64,000 nt of DNA from Phytoseiulus persimilis (taxonomy: Eukaryota > Arthropoda > Arachnida > Mesostigmata > Phytoseiidae), in the NCBI GenBank assembly GCA_037576195.1, contig CM075102.1, positions 48,914,745 to 48,978,744 of the forward strand, given 5' to 3'. The translations under genes and the position numbers were made by a program. Below, one piece after another: positions 11,787 through 25,160 of the stretch (its first letter is position 1; each line of letters begins with the position of its first letter). Under the pieces are notes generated by a model. The model made no database searches and was not told the origin of the DNA. It saw only the letters and a program-made list of their open reading frames with translations.

Positions 11787-12965
11787 GAACAACCGAATTT
11801 CTAAATAACCGAATATCCGGTTGACTGGTAACCGCGAATCCATCACCGCGATCGCGGTCAACAGCAAGCTTGAAACCGAGAACCGCCGTTGTTACTGAAA
11901 ATAACCGCGGTTATAAGGAAAATGCCCGGAGACATGGTTCCAAGCACATCCTGCATTTATACGATAGTTGTCACGCCAAATCACATTCAAACGAGCCATC
12001 GTCAAAGATGAAGATAAGATCTCGAAATCCCTCGCGGTCTTCCTTTACACATGTGAAGGGATCTCAAAAACACATTTCTCAAATAATCCGTTTGTTACAA
12101 CTGCACCTTGATAAAATGGGGCCGGGAACATTTGTTGAACATATCAGGAGTCACGAAATCTTTGACACACGATTTCCTAATCCAGGAGAAATCAGCCCGT
12201 ATTGAAGAGCCTCCCGTCACTCCCGTACGATGAATATCGGCAGAAAGTTCCAATTCCACCTCTCAATATCCGCGAAATAGATGTTGTAAGTTCTGGAATC
12301 TGTCTTTGAGGGCAATTTCGGAACGATTTCGCGAGCGTAGAGTTCTCAAATGCGATCGTTCTCCGTTCGGTTGGGACGACTAACGTGAATGCGACGTCCA
12401 GATTCTCATGTTCTTTATTGGGAATCGGTCGTGAATTGTCATTGCTACCCCCGAGGCCCCCACTTGAGCTGCTCCAAGTCGCTGCTTTCGGCTTCGAGAT
12501 CATCGTTGCGGTCTTCAAAAAAGGGTACCGACCTCGGTTCCAATCAACGCATCAGAGATCCCAGTTTTTTTCGAGGATCCTTGAACCGATTGTCCATGGG
12601 AACATCGAGAGGCTTCAACGGCTGTGACAGATCTTCAGGTATAGTTGCCAGTCGGGTTCTCATTTCGGGAGCGTGAGGGAATGAAAACTTCGTTACACGG
12701 GAGCCATCACACTGAATGTCAGTAGCTCCACGAGCAATTCATTTCTGTCAATCAAATACTCAAATCAAATACTTGGCCGAATTCCAGATATCAGTCCTTG
12801 TGAGTATACTCATCGGATGAGACGCTTCGCCGAAAAATAATGCGCATGCCTGACTAGACATACTCTTGATTTTGAGTCCGGATTACCCGAAGACTCGGGA
12901 AGTTGCGGTTGAATACGGTTATAACCACAATTTTATCGCGGTTATAGCCGGGCGTGTACCCAACC
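11787..12965. mobile_element. Possible DNA-transposon remnant with AACCG/CGGTT palindromic ends
   Basis: Both flanks of this 1.2 kb segment are dense in AACCG/CGGTT motifs. On the left are AATAACCGAATATCCGGTT, a perfect 14-base palindrome ACCGCGATCGCGGT (11845-11858) and another, ATAACCGCGGTTAT (11901-11914). On the right, about 12905-12950, are TGCGGTT, ACGGTTATAACC and ATCGCGGTTATAGCC. This arrangement resembles sub-terminal repeats of a cut-and-paste element, possibly hAT-like. I could not define exact ends or a target duplication, and no transposase is readable with confidence inside. Confidence 0.35.
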
Positions 12966-12982
12966 GGGGGGGGGGGGGGGGG
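12966..12982. repeat. G17 homopolymer
   Basis: Seventeen consecutive G, preceded by CAACC. The length is unusual for this window; other G runs are 11 or shorter. The true length may be uncertain because such runs sequence poorly. Confidence 0.95.
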
Positions 12983-15900
12983 TCTCCTTCATCTCCTTTC
13001 GGGAATGAGGCTGTTCTTGAGCCCTCCTTTCGCGGCACTAGCGAACGAATATCACCGATTTGGGACTAGCATTTGGAAGAGAGCTTGATCCAGAACCGAT
13101 ATTAATCGAAATCCGGAATTTGACAAAAATGGACTCATCGCCGTTTGGAGTCGAGCTCGTCAAATGTTGAGCCGAATACGGATTATCGGTGGGCTGTGAG
13201 CATCCAACCATGCAGAAGCGGAAGGAAACTCTCCTCCGCACGTCAAATACCAAGTTGGTGGAGAGAGGAGCGCATCAAGGTCGCGGTGGAAACAGCTGAG
13301 AACCTCAAATTGACGCTAATAACGACGTCAATCTAAACTTCTCAAAAACAGGTGACTCTGGCTGGGAGCATCGATAACAAGACGGCAGGTGTACGTTCCG
13401 CGCAAATTAAGGGACAAGTATGCTGAGGTTTCAGCGGAAATCATATAATCATCATTGGACCGCCCACGGATATCTTGCTGGGCATGGTTCTGAATCGACG
13501 GTCAGGATGAGATTAGACAGACATGAGAGTCAGGATGATTCTATTGTCGACAAGCTTCCATCCGACGTTCCGCGAGGCCAGGGCTTGCGAGATTTCATTC
13601 TCAGTCTTGCGTTTCGCCTATGAAGTCGTATGAATCAGGATTAGATTCATTCGGATTCAGGAGTGGGCCAAAATCGAGCCATAGAACCATTTCTCGCCTA
13701 CTCGACTCGACGAGATCAGAGACATGACGAGTCGTGCGCACGCATCCCACCTAGGAAGATCATTCAGGTGGAATAACTGGTTGTTCCAATGCTGTGGGCT
13801 CAGAACCACCTGCTTCTAATCCCAAGATTCCAATCCACGATGAGTTCCGAGAATAAGACCACGAAACGTCGCTCGCTCGCTGATTTCGAGCTCTTGTTAG
13901 GCTGTTGAAGCGAGGGAACGTGCTATCCGACCAAAGACCGTAAGTTCCTTGGATCATTCGCGTTCGGGGACAGATTTGAATCCTGAGATGTTCCACCTCG
14001 GAGGACTTCGAACGCGGCACGACTGTATTGTTTGCGCGAAAGTGCAAAGCAAGAAACTTGCCGCCCGGACCCATCGCTGTTTCCTTCCGGCTCAGCGCTT
14101 ACTGCAAGCCTCGTGTGTTGAGAATTCCTCCGCCGTTGTGAAAAGTCTTGAGCTCGCTAGTCAACCCATCAAAATACTTGTTCAGACCCGAAGCCTGGGG
14201 CGACTGTCATTCTCAGGACGGAGTCTTGGTCTAGCTCACAAGGGAGCTCCAACAAGCCACTAGAAAAGTGAATTCTGGCAGTGTCTGCTCGTGATGGAGC
14301 GCACCCGGGGGAGCTATTAATATGTTTTAAGCATCGCATGATATTCGACTCCTAGCGGAAACGCACGCATTCAACAGTAGCGACCTCCGTGGAATCCTGA
14401 GCGGCAGAGCGTTCCGAATCGAGTTCACCTGTTCACTGGACTCAGAGCTTCGAGATCCGCAATACAGAGGTACAATGTGCCCCGCGAATACGGAATACAT
14501 CGCCAAGTAGAGCTGAGGAGGTGACCTTGAAATGGGCGCGACGTTCGGGTCGGACGTTGTCGACTTGTAAGTGCATAGAACGGAATGAGATTCTCTCCTT
14601 CGATTCCAGGCGATGCCACATGCAAATGGAAAGCATTGCGAGCGGGACATTTTTCCGTCTGATTTTCCGCTGTGTGCCATATTTCGTCCCTTTACAGAAC
14701 ATTCGCATACCGCAAGCGAGTGTTACGGCTTTTGTCGGAGCACCCCACAGAATATCGATGCTTGTGCATTAGGATCCAAGAGTCGGCCTCTCCGCGAGGA
14801 AACTTATGTTGGTAAACTAAGCCGAGGAATAACATGTTCCGAATGCAAGAACGAAGGATCGAGGAATCCAGGTTATTTTCGCCGCATGTTCAGAAACTGT
14901 CTCTCTGTCCTGGAAACCTCCGTTCAACTATTTTCCCACGCATAGTACGCTGCTACGCTAGCATCTGGAAGGAAGGGCCGCGATCGATAGTGTTCGCCGT
15001 ATGTGAGCGTCGATAGGGAAGCCGAGGGAGCTCATTGAACGTTCTATTTTGCCAGATTTCCCGCGGTCGTCTTGTGTGAGCGACCTCGGCAGATGTACCA
15101 CACCCGAATCGCGACTCTCCAAATGCGGGAAGTTTGATGGAGAGGAGAACATTCCGGTTGAAGTTTTTTCACATTGATATATGCGCCACCATGAGGAATT
15201 TAGGCGGAGGAATCCTCAGCTTTAGGCTCGAGCAGAGTCACGCAATGAAGGATGTGACTAATTCACTGATGTTCTGTTTTTCTAGTTTAGTTGCAAGCCT
15301 ACATGCTTTTAAGTGGCAAGTTGTAACGTGGGACGAGCGCAGGTCTCGTCTGTGTCCTCAACGGGCGGCACATTCTCGTTTCGTAAACAAATGCAGCCCG
15401 ATAAATACATCCATCGCTACCTCACCGGGATTGCAACGACGGAAGGACTCGATGAGATGCCGAGCACGTTCCGTAGCGGAAGTACATTAATAATCGAGTA
15501 TGCCTATTCTCAACGTGTGAACAGACAAACTCGCATCGACAGGGCGCGACCGGGATGCAGCACGAGCGCAGGTGATGCAGGAACAGGTGCGGGTGAAAGG
15601 CCATCAGGAGGTATTTCGGGATGAAGGCGTGAAGTGCCCGGTTATTCCTTGTTCAACCAACGCAACAATGCGACTATCCGTCGAGATCCGGCTCACCAGC
15701 CCATGCAGTCTGCAAATGATCAGAACTTCAGCGGGTTCATCCATCTTTGCTCTTTCTGTCTCCGACGACCAGATTGCATGCAACGAGAATCCGTCCGCCA
15801 TGTATCGACGATCTGACATCGATGAGAAACTCGCGATGACGCTACACATGGTCCTCGCGGGGGATTTTGGACGCGCGATGCTTCGCTGTGACAGCTCGAC

Positions 15901-18042
15901 GGTCCCCGCTCCCACCCCGCATGCAAGCTAGTTCGCGCGATGTCCTGCATTGTCTTCAGCGCTCAGGCGGAGTCGCGTTCAGTAGAAATCGTCAGGGTTT
16001 CCGACCCAATTTCGGAGGAGCTAGAATCGAGGTCCCCGCTGGGGATCGACTTGGAATATTAATAATCTCGAGAGCCTCTGATTAATTGACAACTGGAATC
16101 AAGCGAGGGTCGCTCGTTTCGCAGATGGTGCGCGGAGAGAAAATTCCGTCGGGCGAAACATCGAAAGTTTTCTCAGCTCACTTGCACACCCACGTGCCCT
16201 CTTCTGTGCCCACGACAGGATGTCGGACTCAGGATGCAGGACGTCGAAATTTCACTCAATATCCTGAGGCGTAGGGTGCATACAATTGGCGTTCAGCTAC
16301 CGAGGCGGCTCCGGAGGGGAAGTTCAGAAACAACGATTCAAATACATGCTGTTATTTTTCCCTTCACAGAGCCGTTTTGAAATGGCGTGGTCGCTTGTCT
16401 GCCAGCGCATCCGCTCGAGGTGAAGCATCGATTCCCTTCGGTGTGCTATAGAGAAAAATGCTATTGGAGACTCGGAAATTTCCCGGTCTGCGCCTCTGTC
16501 ATCCGCAGACTCGATCGCATCTGCGGGAGCGACCGATAAAGATGGAATCGCCAATTTTATGGAACCACTCGTTTTCGTCCGCAACTTCAACGCGATCGCG
16601 AAGTTCCCCTGCTGGGATGGAGCCGCTGTCAGTTCAAATCACTCCTCTCTGCTCAATGAAGATATGATAACTCGCAGGATAGAAGGATCTCACTGACGAT
16701 TCCCATGCCACAATGCTGGAATCGATACAGATTCGAATGCACGTGCTGTCGCGAACCAGCGGCAGTGCAGTTTTCCTAAGGGGTGCAACCAATTTCCACA
16801 CCCACATTTTTCGTGGAGGAGGTTCCCATGAGGGAGATCGCTTCTCCAGAAAGGCGAACAGGTGTGCAATATCCGCCAGAAATTATGCAGGTCCACTACA
16901 GTGGTCTTGGCGCCTTCTTTCTGCGCAGCCGATTGTTTCGTAAGACTCTCGCCTGTCCTCGCGGATCGTTGTCTGAGTGACGTCGATGCGGCGATTATCG
17001 ACTTGCGAAGATTTGTCCCAAGCCGCAATCTTGTGCACGTCACTCTGAAATGCGGGAGCTTCCCTGTTTTTTTCGTTGCTCCCAATGACAGCGAAAGAAG
17101 GAACAACCAGCGAGGGAGGCACTTGACATAAATCCCGGACTTGACGCCTCGTTGTGCAGGCAGAGACGCTTGGGCGAGAACGGTTGTCGACCGTCCTCAC
17201 AATGCATGTGTGCCTGTGTCCACTTTTTATGAGCCACTCACTTTCGCTGTTGTGTATTTCTGAAAGCGACTCGGACGAAGACATGTATGATTGGAGCTAG
17301 TTTGGCTTCGGAACTCGTTGCAGGACTTCCTGTGGGATGCATTGTTCCGGGAAATCAAGCATGACTTCTATGAGACCGACTGAGAAGAGGAGAGACACAT
17401 GGCAGACGCGAGCTCGTCGAGCGTGGCAATCAAGTGTTTCTGTAAGTGGAGCGGCTTCGAGTTGAACATGCCAGGAGAGCAGTTGCGCAGCGGGAAGATC
17501 CTGCTCTCCAACTTCTCATCCGAGTGGAACTCCGTAATCGTCACGGAACTGAGTTGAGGACGCACTCCTCAGTTCTCTCACGCGAGATCCTCGCTCCCGC
17601 TCTGTTGTGAACCATTTCGAGCTGAAAACAGTTACTCCTGATTCCTCATCTCCCGGAGAGGAAATTGGTCAAAGTACTGGAACCTCCTCATGCAATTCGC
17701 GGGAGTTGTTCCTTCCAATATCCTGATCTCCTCCGGTAAATTGTCTTCGATGTATATGCTGATAACGGACTCGTCTTGCCCGCTTGATCGAGGAACGCTC
17801 CGCTGAGAAAACTTGAGCTTCACCGCGAATATCCGGAATGTTCGTCGAATTTCCCATCTCAGTCACTCTGTAGTGGCTTGCCTCACGGAAGTCTTGAGAA
17901 CTTCAACGACAAGTGGGCTCGCAGTTTGCATATGCGTGCGCGTCGTGCACTTCCACCATCTCCCGTCTTTTCGCGAGTCGGCAGGCAAGCGGGCAGGCAG
18001 ACAGGCAACCGCCCTCCGGGAAGCGAGGGAGCTTGAGAGCAA

Positions 18043-18100
18043 GGAGGCGAGGAACGACTCGCCTCCTGCAGGAAAAAAACTCAAGAGTCCTCTGGACTCT
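18043..18100. repeat. Two adjacent small perfect hairpins
   Basis: GGAGGCGAG (18043-18051) pairs with CTCGCCTCC (18058-18066). Then AGAGTCC (18084-18090) pairs with GGACTCT (18094-18100) around TCT. Both stems are perfect. Function unknown. Confidence 0.6.
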
Positions 18101-21100
18101 CAGTCAGCGATCTCATTCCTCTGCAGGCACAGCCGTTATCTCCCGGCTGACTTGCGGCTGTTCGGATGGTTGCTCACCATATTACTCCCGTGCCATCTCT
18201 CTGTCCCTCAGCCCATTCATATACGATGAGAGATTGATTCTCGTGTTAGCGATACCGTACCGAGCGGTGTGGAGTGTGCCGTTTCACTTCCTGGCCGCGT
18301 ATTCTTGAACCACGTCAGTTCTAAACATGGCTATGATTGGTGTTCCTCCAATGGGGAAAGGGAGGTCGTCCCCGTTTCCACGAGGGTCTGCGCTCAGAGT
18401 CAGACGCGGACTCGAAAGGAACGACTCGAGAATGCCGCATTTTCTCCAAGCAGTCTCGTTCACTGCTGGAACTTTCTTCCTGACCTCCTCGATGTCATTC
18501 AAGTTGTCTCCCAGAAGTTATCAATTACCTTTGTTTCTCGAGTCTGGTGGTACCGAGCCATTCCATCGTCCTGTGCTCCCGCGGCAAAGCTCGTTGTTCC
18601 GCGTGCTCCACCCGAGCTCTACGGATTCGTTTCAGGGATTCTGTCCTCGCGAAGTCTTGGAAATCGAATAATCCCGTTCTCCTCCCCCTTCAGACGTCTC
18701 AATATCCGGAGGTGGCTTTCGGTACAAAGCTTGCCTGGAACAAGTCAGAGCCTATGTTAGTAACTGCTACAGGGGTCTCGAAAGTGTAGGTCTAGACCAG
18801 AGAGCAGGTTTTTCGGGTATTCGAAATAGATTCGACATAGCGGGGCTTCCACTCCGACTCTCTGCCGTATGTTATTTTCAGGAATCAGAGGCCAAGCGAA
18901 CGCCGACGGGTTCTTTCACGGTACATTCCGGCCGGCGAGAATGGAGATTACAAATTCGCAGAGCTGCGTAGTCGATCCAGCTTGTGACTCCGTACAAGCC
19001 CTGACAAATGTGTCGAACTTTTCTTTGCCATATCTCGGTTGTATCCCGTTCGGGACTCGGTCAAAGATATTAGGTCGAGGTTGTGGGTGAGCACGCGGCG
19101 ACGAAATCTATCAGATGTCGGTAGCGAAGGGTACGAGTGATGGCAAACGCAGTACCCAGATAGTGGAAGCGAAAGCTGTCGTGCAGCCGTTTCAGCCCCG
19201 CATGGGCCGGTTCGTTGGTTGAACGAGTTGGCTGTCTGGTTCATTCCTTGATATTGATGGCGCAGAAGATATCAAACCAATGGGGATCCGCTGCAGGCTG
19301 GCGAAATCGCTTGCACGCCAACAAGCCGCATCACTGGGCGGCTAACCAAAGCAGTGGATCCGTTCTGCATTAGTCAACGGAAAGGTAACCAATGTCACCC
19401 AGTTCTCTTGTCAGGACCTGTCCTGAACTTTGGATACGGCTCGGCCAAAGGGAAGGACTAGCTGCGTTGTTCCGGACTCCGGATCCATCGAGCCGTGCGA
19501 GGGAATTTTCCGAATTGTTCCTCCCCTTGGCAGAACCTCCTCCTTGCCGGAAGCGAAACGACGGGAAAACAACAGTTCGTGTGACCGGTCTCCCGTTGGC
19601 GACAGAAACGCGAGCTCTGGGGAATCAATCTCCAGAGGACTCGCAGAACCGTGAAACGAAACTCCGATTTGTTCAACGCAACAACATCATCAGCAGCCGT
19701 CAAACTCTCCGAAAGCAAGGGGTGAAGAATAGCTATACACTTGTGTCTTCAACCTTCAGCATTGGAGGGAAACGCTCAGGCTGTGCTTCGGAATATCGAC
19801 ATCTTGCCAAGAGGCATCAGCTTCACTCTCGGAGCGGTTGCCAATCAAGCATTCGAATCCTAGTCAGGGCTCAACGGAGTGAATAACTGTTCGGCTGTCT
19901 CCATTCAATCATTCAGATACTCATCATTCGATCCCAGCGCAGTTTCAGATCCAGCTTTTGTCAGACAGGAAAGGTTTGGAACTATATTCCAGGCCCTGAG
20001 GCAGGCTTCGCTTCTGTTCACGTGATGGGCGCCCATTGTTCGTCGAGGAGTTCGCTGGAACAAAGTTCAGCTCGGAGGCTCGGAACGAGCTCGATTCCGG
20101 AACATCTCCGCTCCCGGTGAAATTAGCGGAATACAATCAGATCCGCACCGATGGAGTTCCGATCACACAACGGTTTGGGATCTAAACCTGGGGGAATTCT
20201 TTTCATCTGGTTCTGCGCAGGTTGCTTCGTATCTGTCCGCGGGCGGGCGTTTGTTCAGACGTTCCGCCTCGTCTTGTAGTTTTCAATCGACGGACTTGTC
20301 ATTCATTGAGTCCCGCTGCCGTCGGGAGGATTTGCATGACGTGACGGACACCCTTTCCTTCTCCCTTGTCCCCTTCAACACCGGGGTACATTCGCAGAAC
20401 ACACCCAACGCCCATCTCCTCGGATGCGAAATCGGAAACAACCACGCTTGGGCGTAAGCTTTTCATTCGTTCCCCATCGTGAATACAAATCGAGAAACTC
20501 CGAAACGGCCCTGACCGTTTAGCGGGACGATCTCCTCTTTCCCTAATACGTTTCTACGGAGTGTTCTCGGAGTTTCTCTCCCTCGAGTCAAATGGGAATC
20601 GTGTCCAGAGGACTCCCTTGTTTCCAAGAGTCGACAACTGGCAGAGAGGGGGGAAAATTCAGTGGTTGCCAAGAATTTCTTATGGTTTCCCCTCTCGCTC
20701 CCCTCTGTCTCCTGGTTGACGCGTCTCCTGAACCGGCTGTCAGCATTCCCGCCAGCTATTGGATTCCGAAATAGCTCTCAGCTCTGAAGAATCAGCCATG
20801 GTTCTCTTCATCGTTCTCTGAGGTATACTCGCCTGGGGCGAATCGTTATCGGAATGTTCACGCGGTCGAATTCAACAAATGAACTCAACGAATAACGCTG
20901 ACTCTCCTCGTACTCCTCGCGACGACGTTCGAACTCAACTCGTTGCAGTTTATGTATAGGTGTCAACGGCTGAGTTTTGAGTCGGCACCCTGTTCCGTAA
21001 TGGGTTCTAGTCCTGAAGAGGGTTCGTGAGAATAAACGCCGAGCCAGCTTTATTGCGACTTCGCCGACAAAAAATGCTGAGCTAGTGTTGTTGTTGTCAA

Positions 21101-24100
21101 GGGTGGATGTCGCCTGCGGGGCGACGGCTAACCGTCGCTATTAGAGGCCGTAGATATATACTCCTGCCTGGAAGACGGCACATGCCCGGAGCGAAATTCG
21201 CGAAGTAAGCTTGTTGTCATTCCTGAGAGCTGAATGTTTCGCAATTAGGCTTATCTCAAGAAAGTATGGTCAAAATGCTCGGAGCCGATCCTTAGGTCAA
21301 TGAGTTCTCGAGGACCCTATGTAAAGACATCCAAATGCCGAGCCCGTTCGGGCATGAGATGGAAGTCGTGTCGGGGACAGGGGCGCTGGCGAGTGGGAGG
21401 CGGCTCTGGCCGGCGGATACGTGTGTTTGTATGTTGTACCTCACGACATGATCCCAAGCGTTCGCCTATAGCAGAGAAAGTCTTATAAATCGTCCTCGAA
21501 GGAAACAAGCAGGAAATCCGGGATTTAGAAGTCGCTCCTTCAACGTCAAGAGCCAAACGGCCTTCTCTCGTTCGCTTCCTCTGCGGAAGGGATGGCCGCA
21601 CACCGGTTCCCAGGGGCTTCAGATAAATACCCCGACAATTAGATTCTGGCGGCAGAATGAAAACCGGGCGTTTCTGCCCACCGGGAAAACGTTCCTTCTT
21701 TGGTAGCAAGTCTCTGATCTGAGCGGTCGCGGACGGTCGGGCAGCTCGTTTTTGAGCGTTTCCACGACTCCGCAAATTTGAGGCCGATGGGATACCTCGC
21801 AGAAGAACGTGGTCCTTCGATGAAGCGTAGAACTTGTCACTCAGCGGCGAATCTGATCCGGACGAATAGACGTCCTGCGGCCCGGAGGAGATCGGGAAGC
21901 TGCAACATTAAAGCCCTCTCACAACTAGTTCAGTCGAAACTCAGAATGTTCCATCTCCTTCTCCGGTCTGCGCCGTCACGCGAGCGACAGAAGTTTCTCA
22001 ACTCGGAGAGCAACTGAGAAGCCGTCGCAGCTCGTGTTTCAACTTTTCGGAAGGATTGGACGAAGTAGAAGTTAGAACGTACGCATCCCGAACGAGGAGA
22101 AGTGGAAAAGAAGAACGAGTTATCTCCTGGGAAATCATCGATGAGTCTCATTCGAGTTAACGGTCCAGGTCTCGGGAGCTCGGAACGAAGATCTACAACT
22201 GTGTGTCGCATTTGTCCGAATTTGTTAGCATCGTTGCAAGCACATCGAGACGTTACGCAAACGAACGCCTTCGAGAACTGTTCTCACCATGCTGCACACG
22301 CCTTTCCTCTGCCGCCGCTCCCCGGCCGCGCATTGCAGGATCGCAAACTCAAATATCTCGCGCGGGGCAACAGCGATCACCTCTCCTCTGAGACCCGAGC
22401 CTATGCTAGCTCCGCGAAACCCCAGAACTTGATGCAACTATACTCTTCTCTGCATCCTGGATATTCTCTCCGAATCCGTTTTTGGAGAGGTTGGGCTGTA
22501 GCTGTAACCCATATCTACCTCTCCGAAATCCCAAAAAGATTGAGGGTGCATTACTGAGTACTATTGCGCGAAATTATCGACTCGAGATTCGACGAAACCC
22601 GGGGGTCTTGCCGGTCCGGATATGGAACGCGTGGTTGCCTTTCGCTGAATAACCGTTTCTCTTCCCCGCAGTGGGAAACTTAACCCCTAAAGCTAAACGC
22701 TGTCTCTCCGTTCTACGTAATCGCATAGCCACGCTCGCTCGAGATTGACGTCAACGACGTTGGAGGCAGAACGCTGCGGCAGCCCTCCGAACCCCTGGAG
22801 CCGAGCAGAGAGCAGACTCCGCCTGAGGAGACAACTTGAGTCGTCTCTCTGTGATGATATCTTACTTTTCCAACAGGGTCCACGACAGACACCAGCTGCT
22901 CAGCGGCGCTCTGTATGCTCACACTTTTGCCGTTCATAAAGAGGTTTGACCCCGCCTCCAACAAGTTATACGCCTCCAACAAGTTCGGGGAACAAGCGAG
23001 AAAACCGAACACCCAACGACGAGCGGAATGATGCGTGATCGAGATATACAGGGTGATTAACGTAAGGCTGGAATTTTCTTACCCTTCCTTCTCCTGCTGA
23101 TAAGCTTTCCAGGACTTCCGTAATGCTGCTGCGATCAGTCGTCAATTTCGAGGTTCCGATCGAACCTCGCCATTTCTTCGGCGAATGCGGAGGACCCTTC
23201 GCCGCATCCAATGAAATCAATCCGAACCGGAGCGGTTCACTTGGCACGTTCCACGGACAAATTTTTGAAAAAAATAGAAGCATTTTTCGAGGCTTTCTAG
23301 GCAAGTCAATTCTTCAGCGAGTGACGCAAATAAAACGAGAGAAGATGCGCCATCCTCTCAGCTATCGATTGCAAGAAGAATTTGGAGCATATTTCGAAAG
23401 GAGCCATTTTTCACCCAGTTACGAGCAAAAGAAGGGAGAGTAGAAAAATTCCTGCCTCACGTTATCCCCGCCCCCCAACACTGCCATCCACTGTTTCCAT
23501 ACGGCTCGACGCGTTGGATATGAGAGATCCATTCTATCGCGCATGATGGAGGGGTATTCTTCCCGCGACCGCTCAATTGGCTCTTGACAGAAAATATTGG
23601 GCTCATTCAAACCCCGTCACTCATTTCAAAGGAGCAGAGTCAGAGCGGCGTATAGTTTCGAAGAGATGTCCAGCGCGTTGCAGTGGAACTATTGGTTGGG
23701 CAACGAGAGAGTTACAAAATATTCTGCTTGCTCGCAAGTTTCCGATATCAGGATGATCTGGTTCCATATGTTCTTCCACGACTTCAGGAACTGCTTGTGG
23801 GATTCCGAGGAATAACTGTCATGGATGAGACCACATGGGAGCTGCAAAGAATGCCAGTTGACTGGTCATCCAGCTTGGGTTTTCCGGAAGTTATCTCTGG
23901 AAGTTCTCAAGACGCGACGTCGCGCTCCCTGAATTTACGTTCCCGGGAGAAAATCTCCGCGGCGTTGCGGCGGCAGCACTGTCTTCGCGGCGGGAAATTC
24001 TCGGCACGTATCTTCCTCCGGCGGGAGCAGGAAATAAACACTGCAAGTAGACGAGAACCGTACCGAAAAAACTGTGTGCGGCGTCAAGACTGGGAGCCAA

Positions 24101-25160
24101 CGAAACGAGCGTGAGCGGCTTCGAAGCTTTGGAGGTCGCGAAAGCCTTTCGAGTCCCGTCATTCGATCGGGTTGGCACAATCGAATCGGAATCAGTGAGT
24201 TGACTCGCAGTCCAGCAGGTACGAGTCCTTCATCTAGAGTCATTTGATGCATGGAAGTAAGTTTGAGCAAATTCTATTTCCGAGATTGTTTGGCTCTCAC
24301 GTCAGATATGTTCCGAGCTCGAGCTTCTAAGGAACATTCGTATTCACAGCCTCTCGGCACTACGTGGCTTCAAATCAAATTCCGTCGCTGAAAATCTGTA
24401 TTCCATGCGGTTGATCCAATGGCGCTCGATGTCGTGCATCTCACTATCTCACCGCTATCGTTCTCATCGTGCAGATTTCGTTTGCTCATCATCAACTCAC
24501 AGTGCCGCAACGCCCTTGACGGGTGAGGCCTACCGAAAAAGCAGCAGTATCTTGTAGAGGCGATTTCGATAGAACGAAACACCGCCATGGAAGGGACAGA
24601 TTGATAGAGTGGTGCCATACCCCTCGCGCGAACTCAAGCCGGCAGCATCGCCTCCTTGGCCCACATATCTCTGGTTCCGCCTCATGTCCCAATTGGTTTC
24701 CCTCCAATGATTCCCATCGTTCCTGCTGACAAGATGAAAGCGATCCAGAGGAAAAAGCTGAGGTTTCCGGGTTCCGATTAGACATGTGCTTCCGAGTAGC
24801 GGCAGGTTGACTTCCGAGTCAAAGTCAAGACATCTTGCGTATTTGTGTTTTGCCCGTTGGTGTAAGGCACAGAATTGGAAGATAGGGAGATAAATGGCAC
24901 CTTAAGTTGGAACACCTTAGGCACGAGCCGTAGACTAGTCTTTATTAGCTTGGTGTGAGCTATGTAGTAGTCCGTTGGCTGGAGAGGGTCTTATGTTGTC
25001 CGACGGTTAGTCCGACGTAATATCCGGTTTATGGAACCGTTGGATTAAATAGAGTTTGGTGAGCGTCTCAACAATCTGGAATCAACCCTTGAACTTTACT
25101 GTGTGAGTGTTGTCGAGCACGACGAGGTCGTTAGCGCTAGTGTCAAGCAGTTCGGGAATA

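Larger units (their letters stand above)
11314..25160. other. Long stretch without a recognisable gene
   Basis: Many open frames of 60-165 codons occur on both strands and overlap one another, as expected by chance at this base composition. None shows a domain I recognise. The exceptions worth marking are the palindrome-rich segment near 11.8-12.97 kb, a G17 run at 12966-12982, small hairpins at 18043-18100 and a transposon-like end motif at 23049. Introns of distant genes or unrecognised lineage-specific genes could lie here. Confidence 0.5.

Noticed and set aside
15572-15931. A 119-codon + frame that looks protein-like
   Set aside because: A frame of about the same length and quality lies on the opposite strand (15604-15915), with no motif on either.
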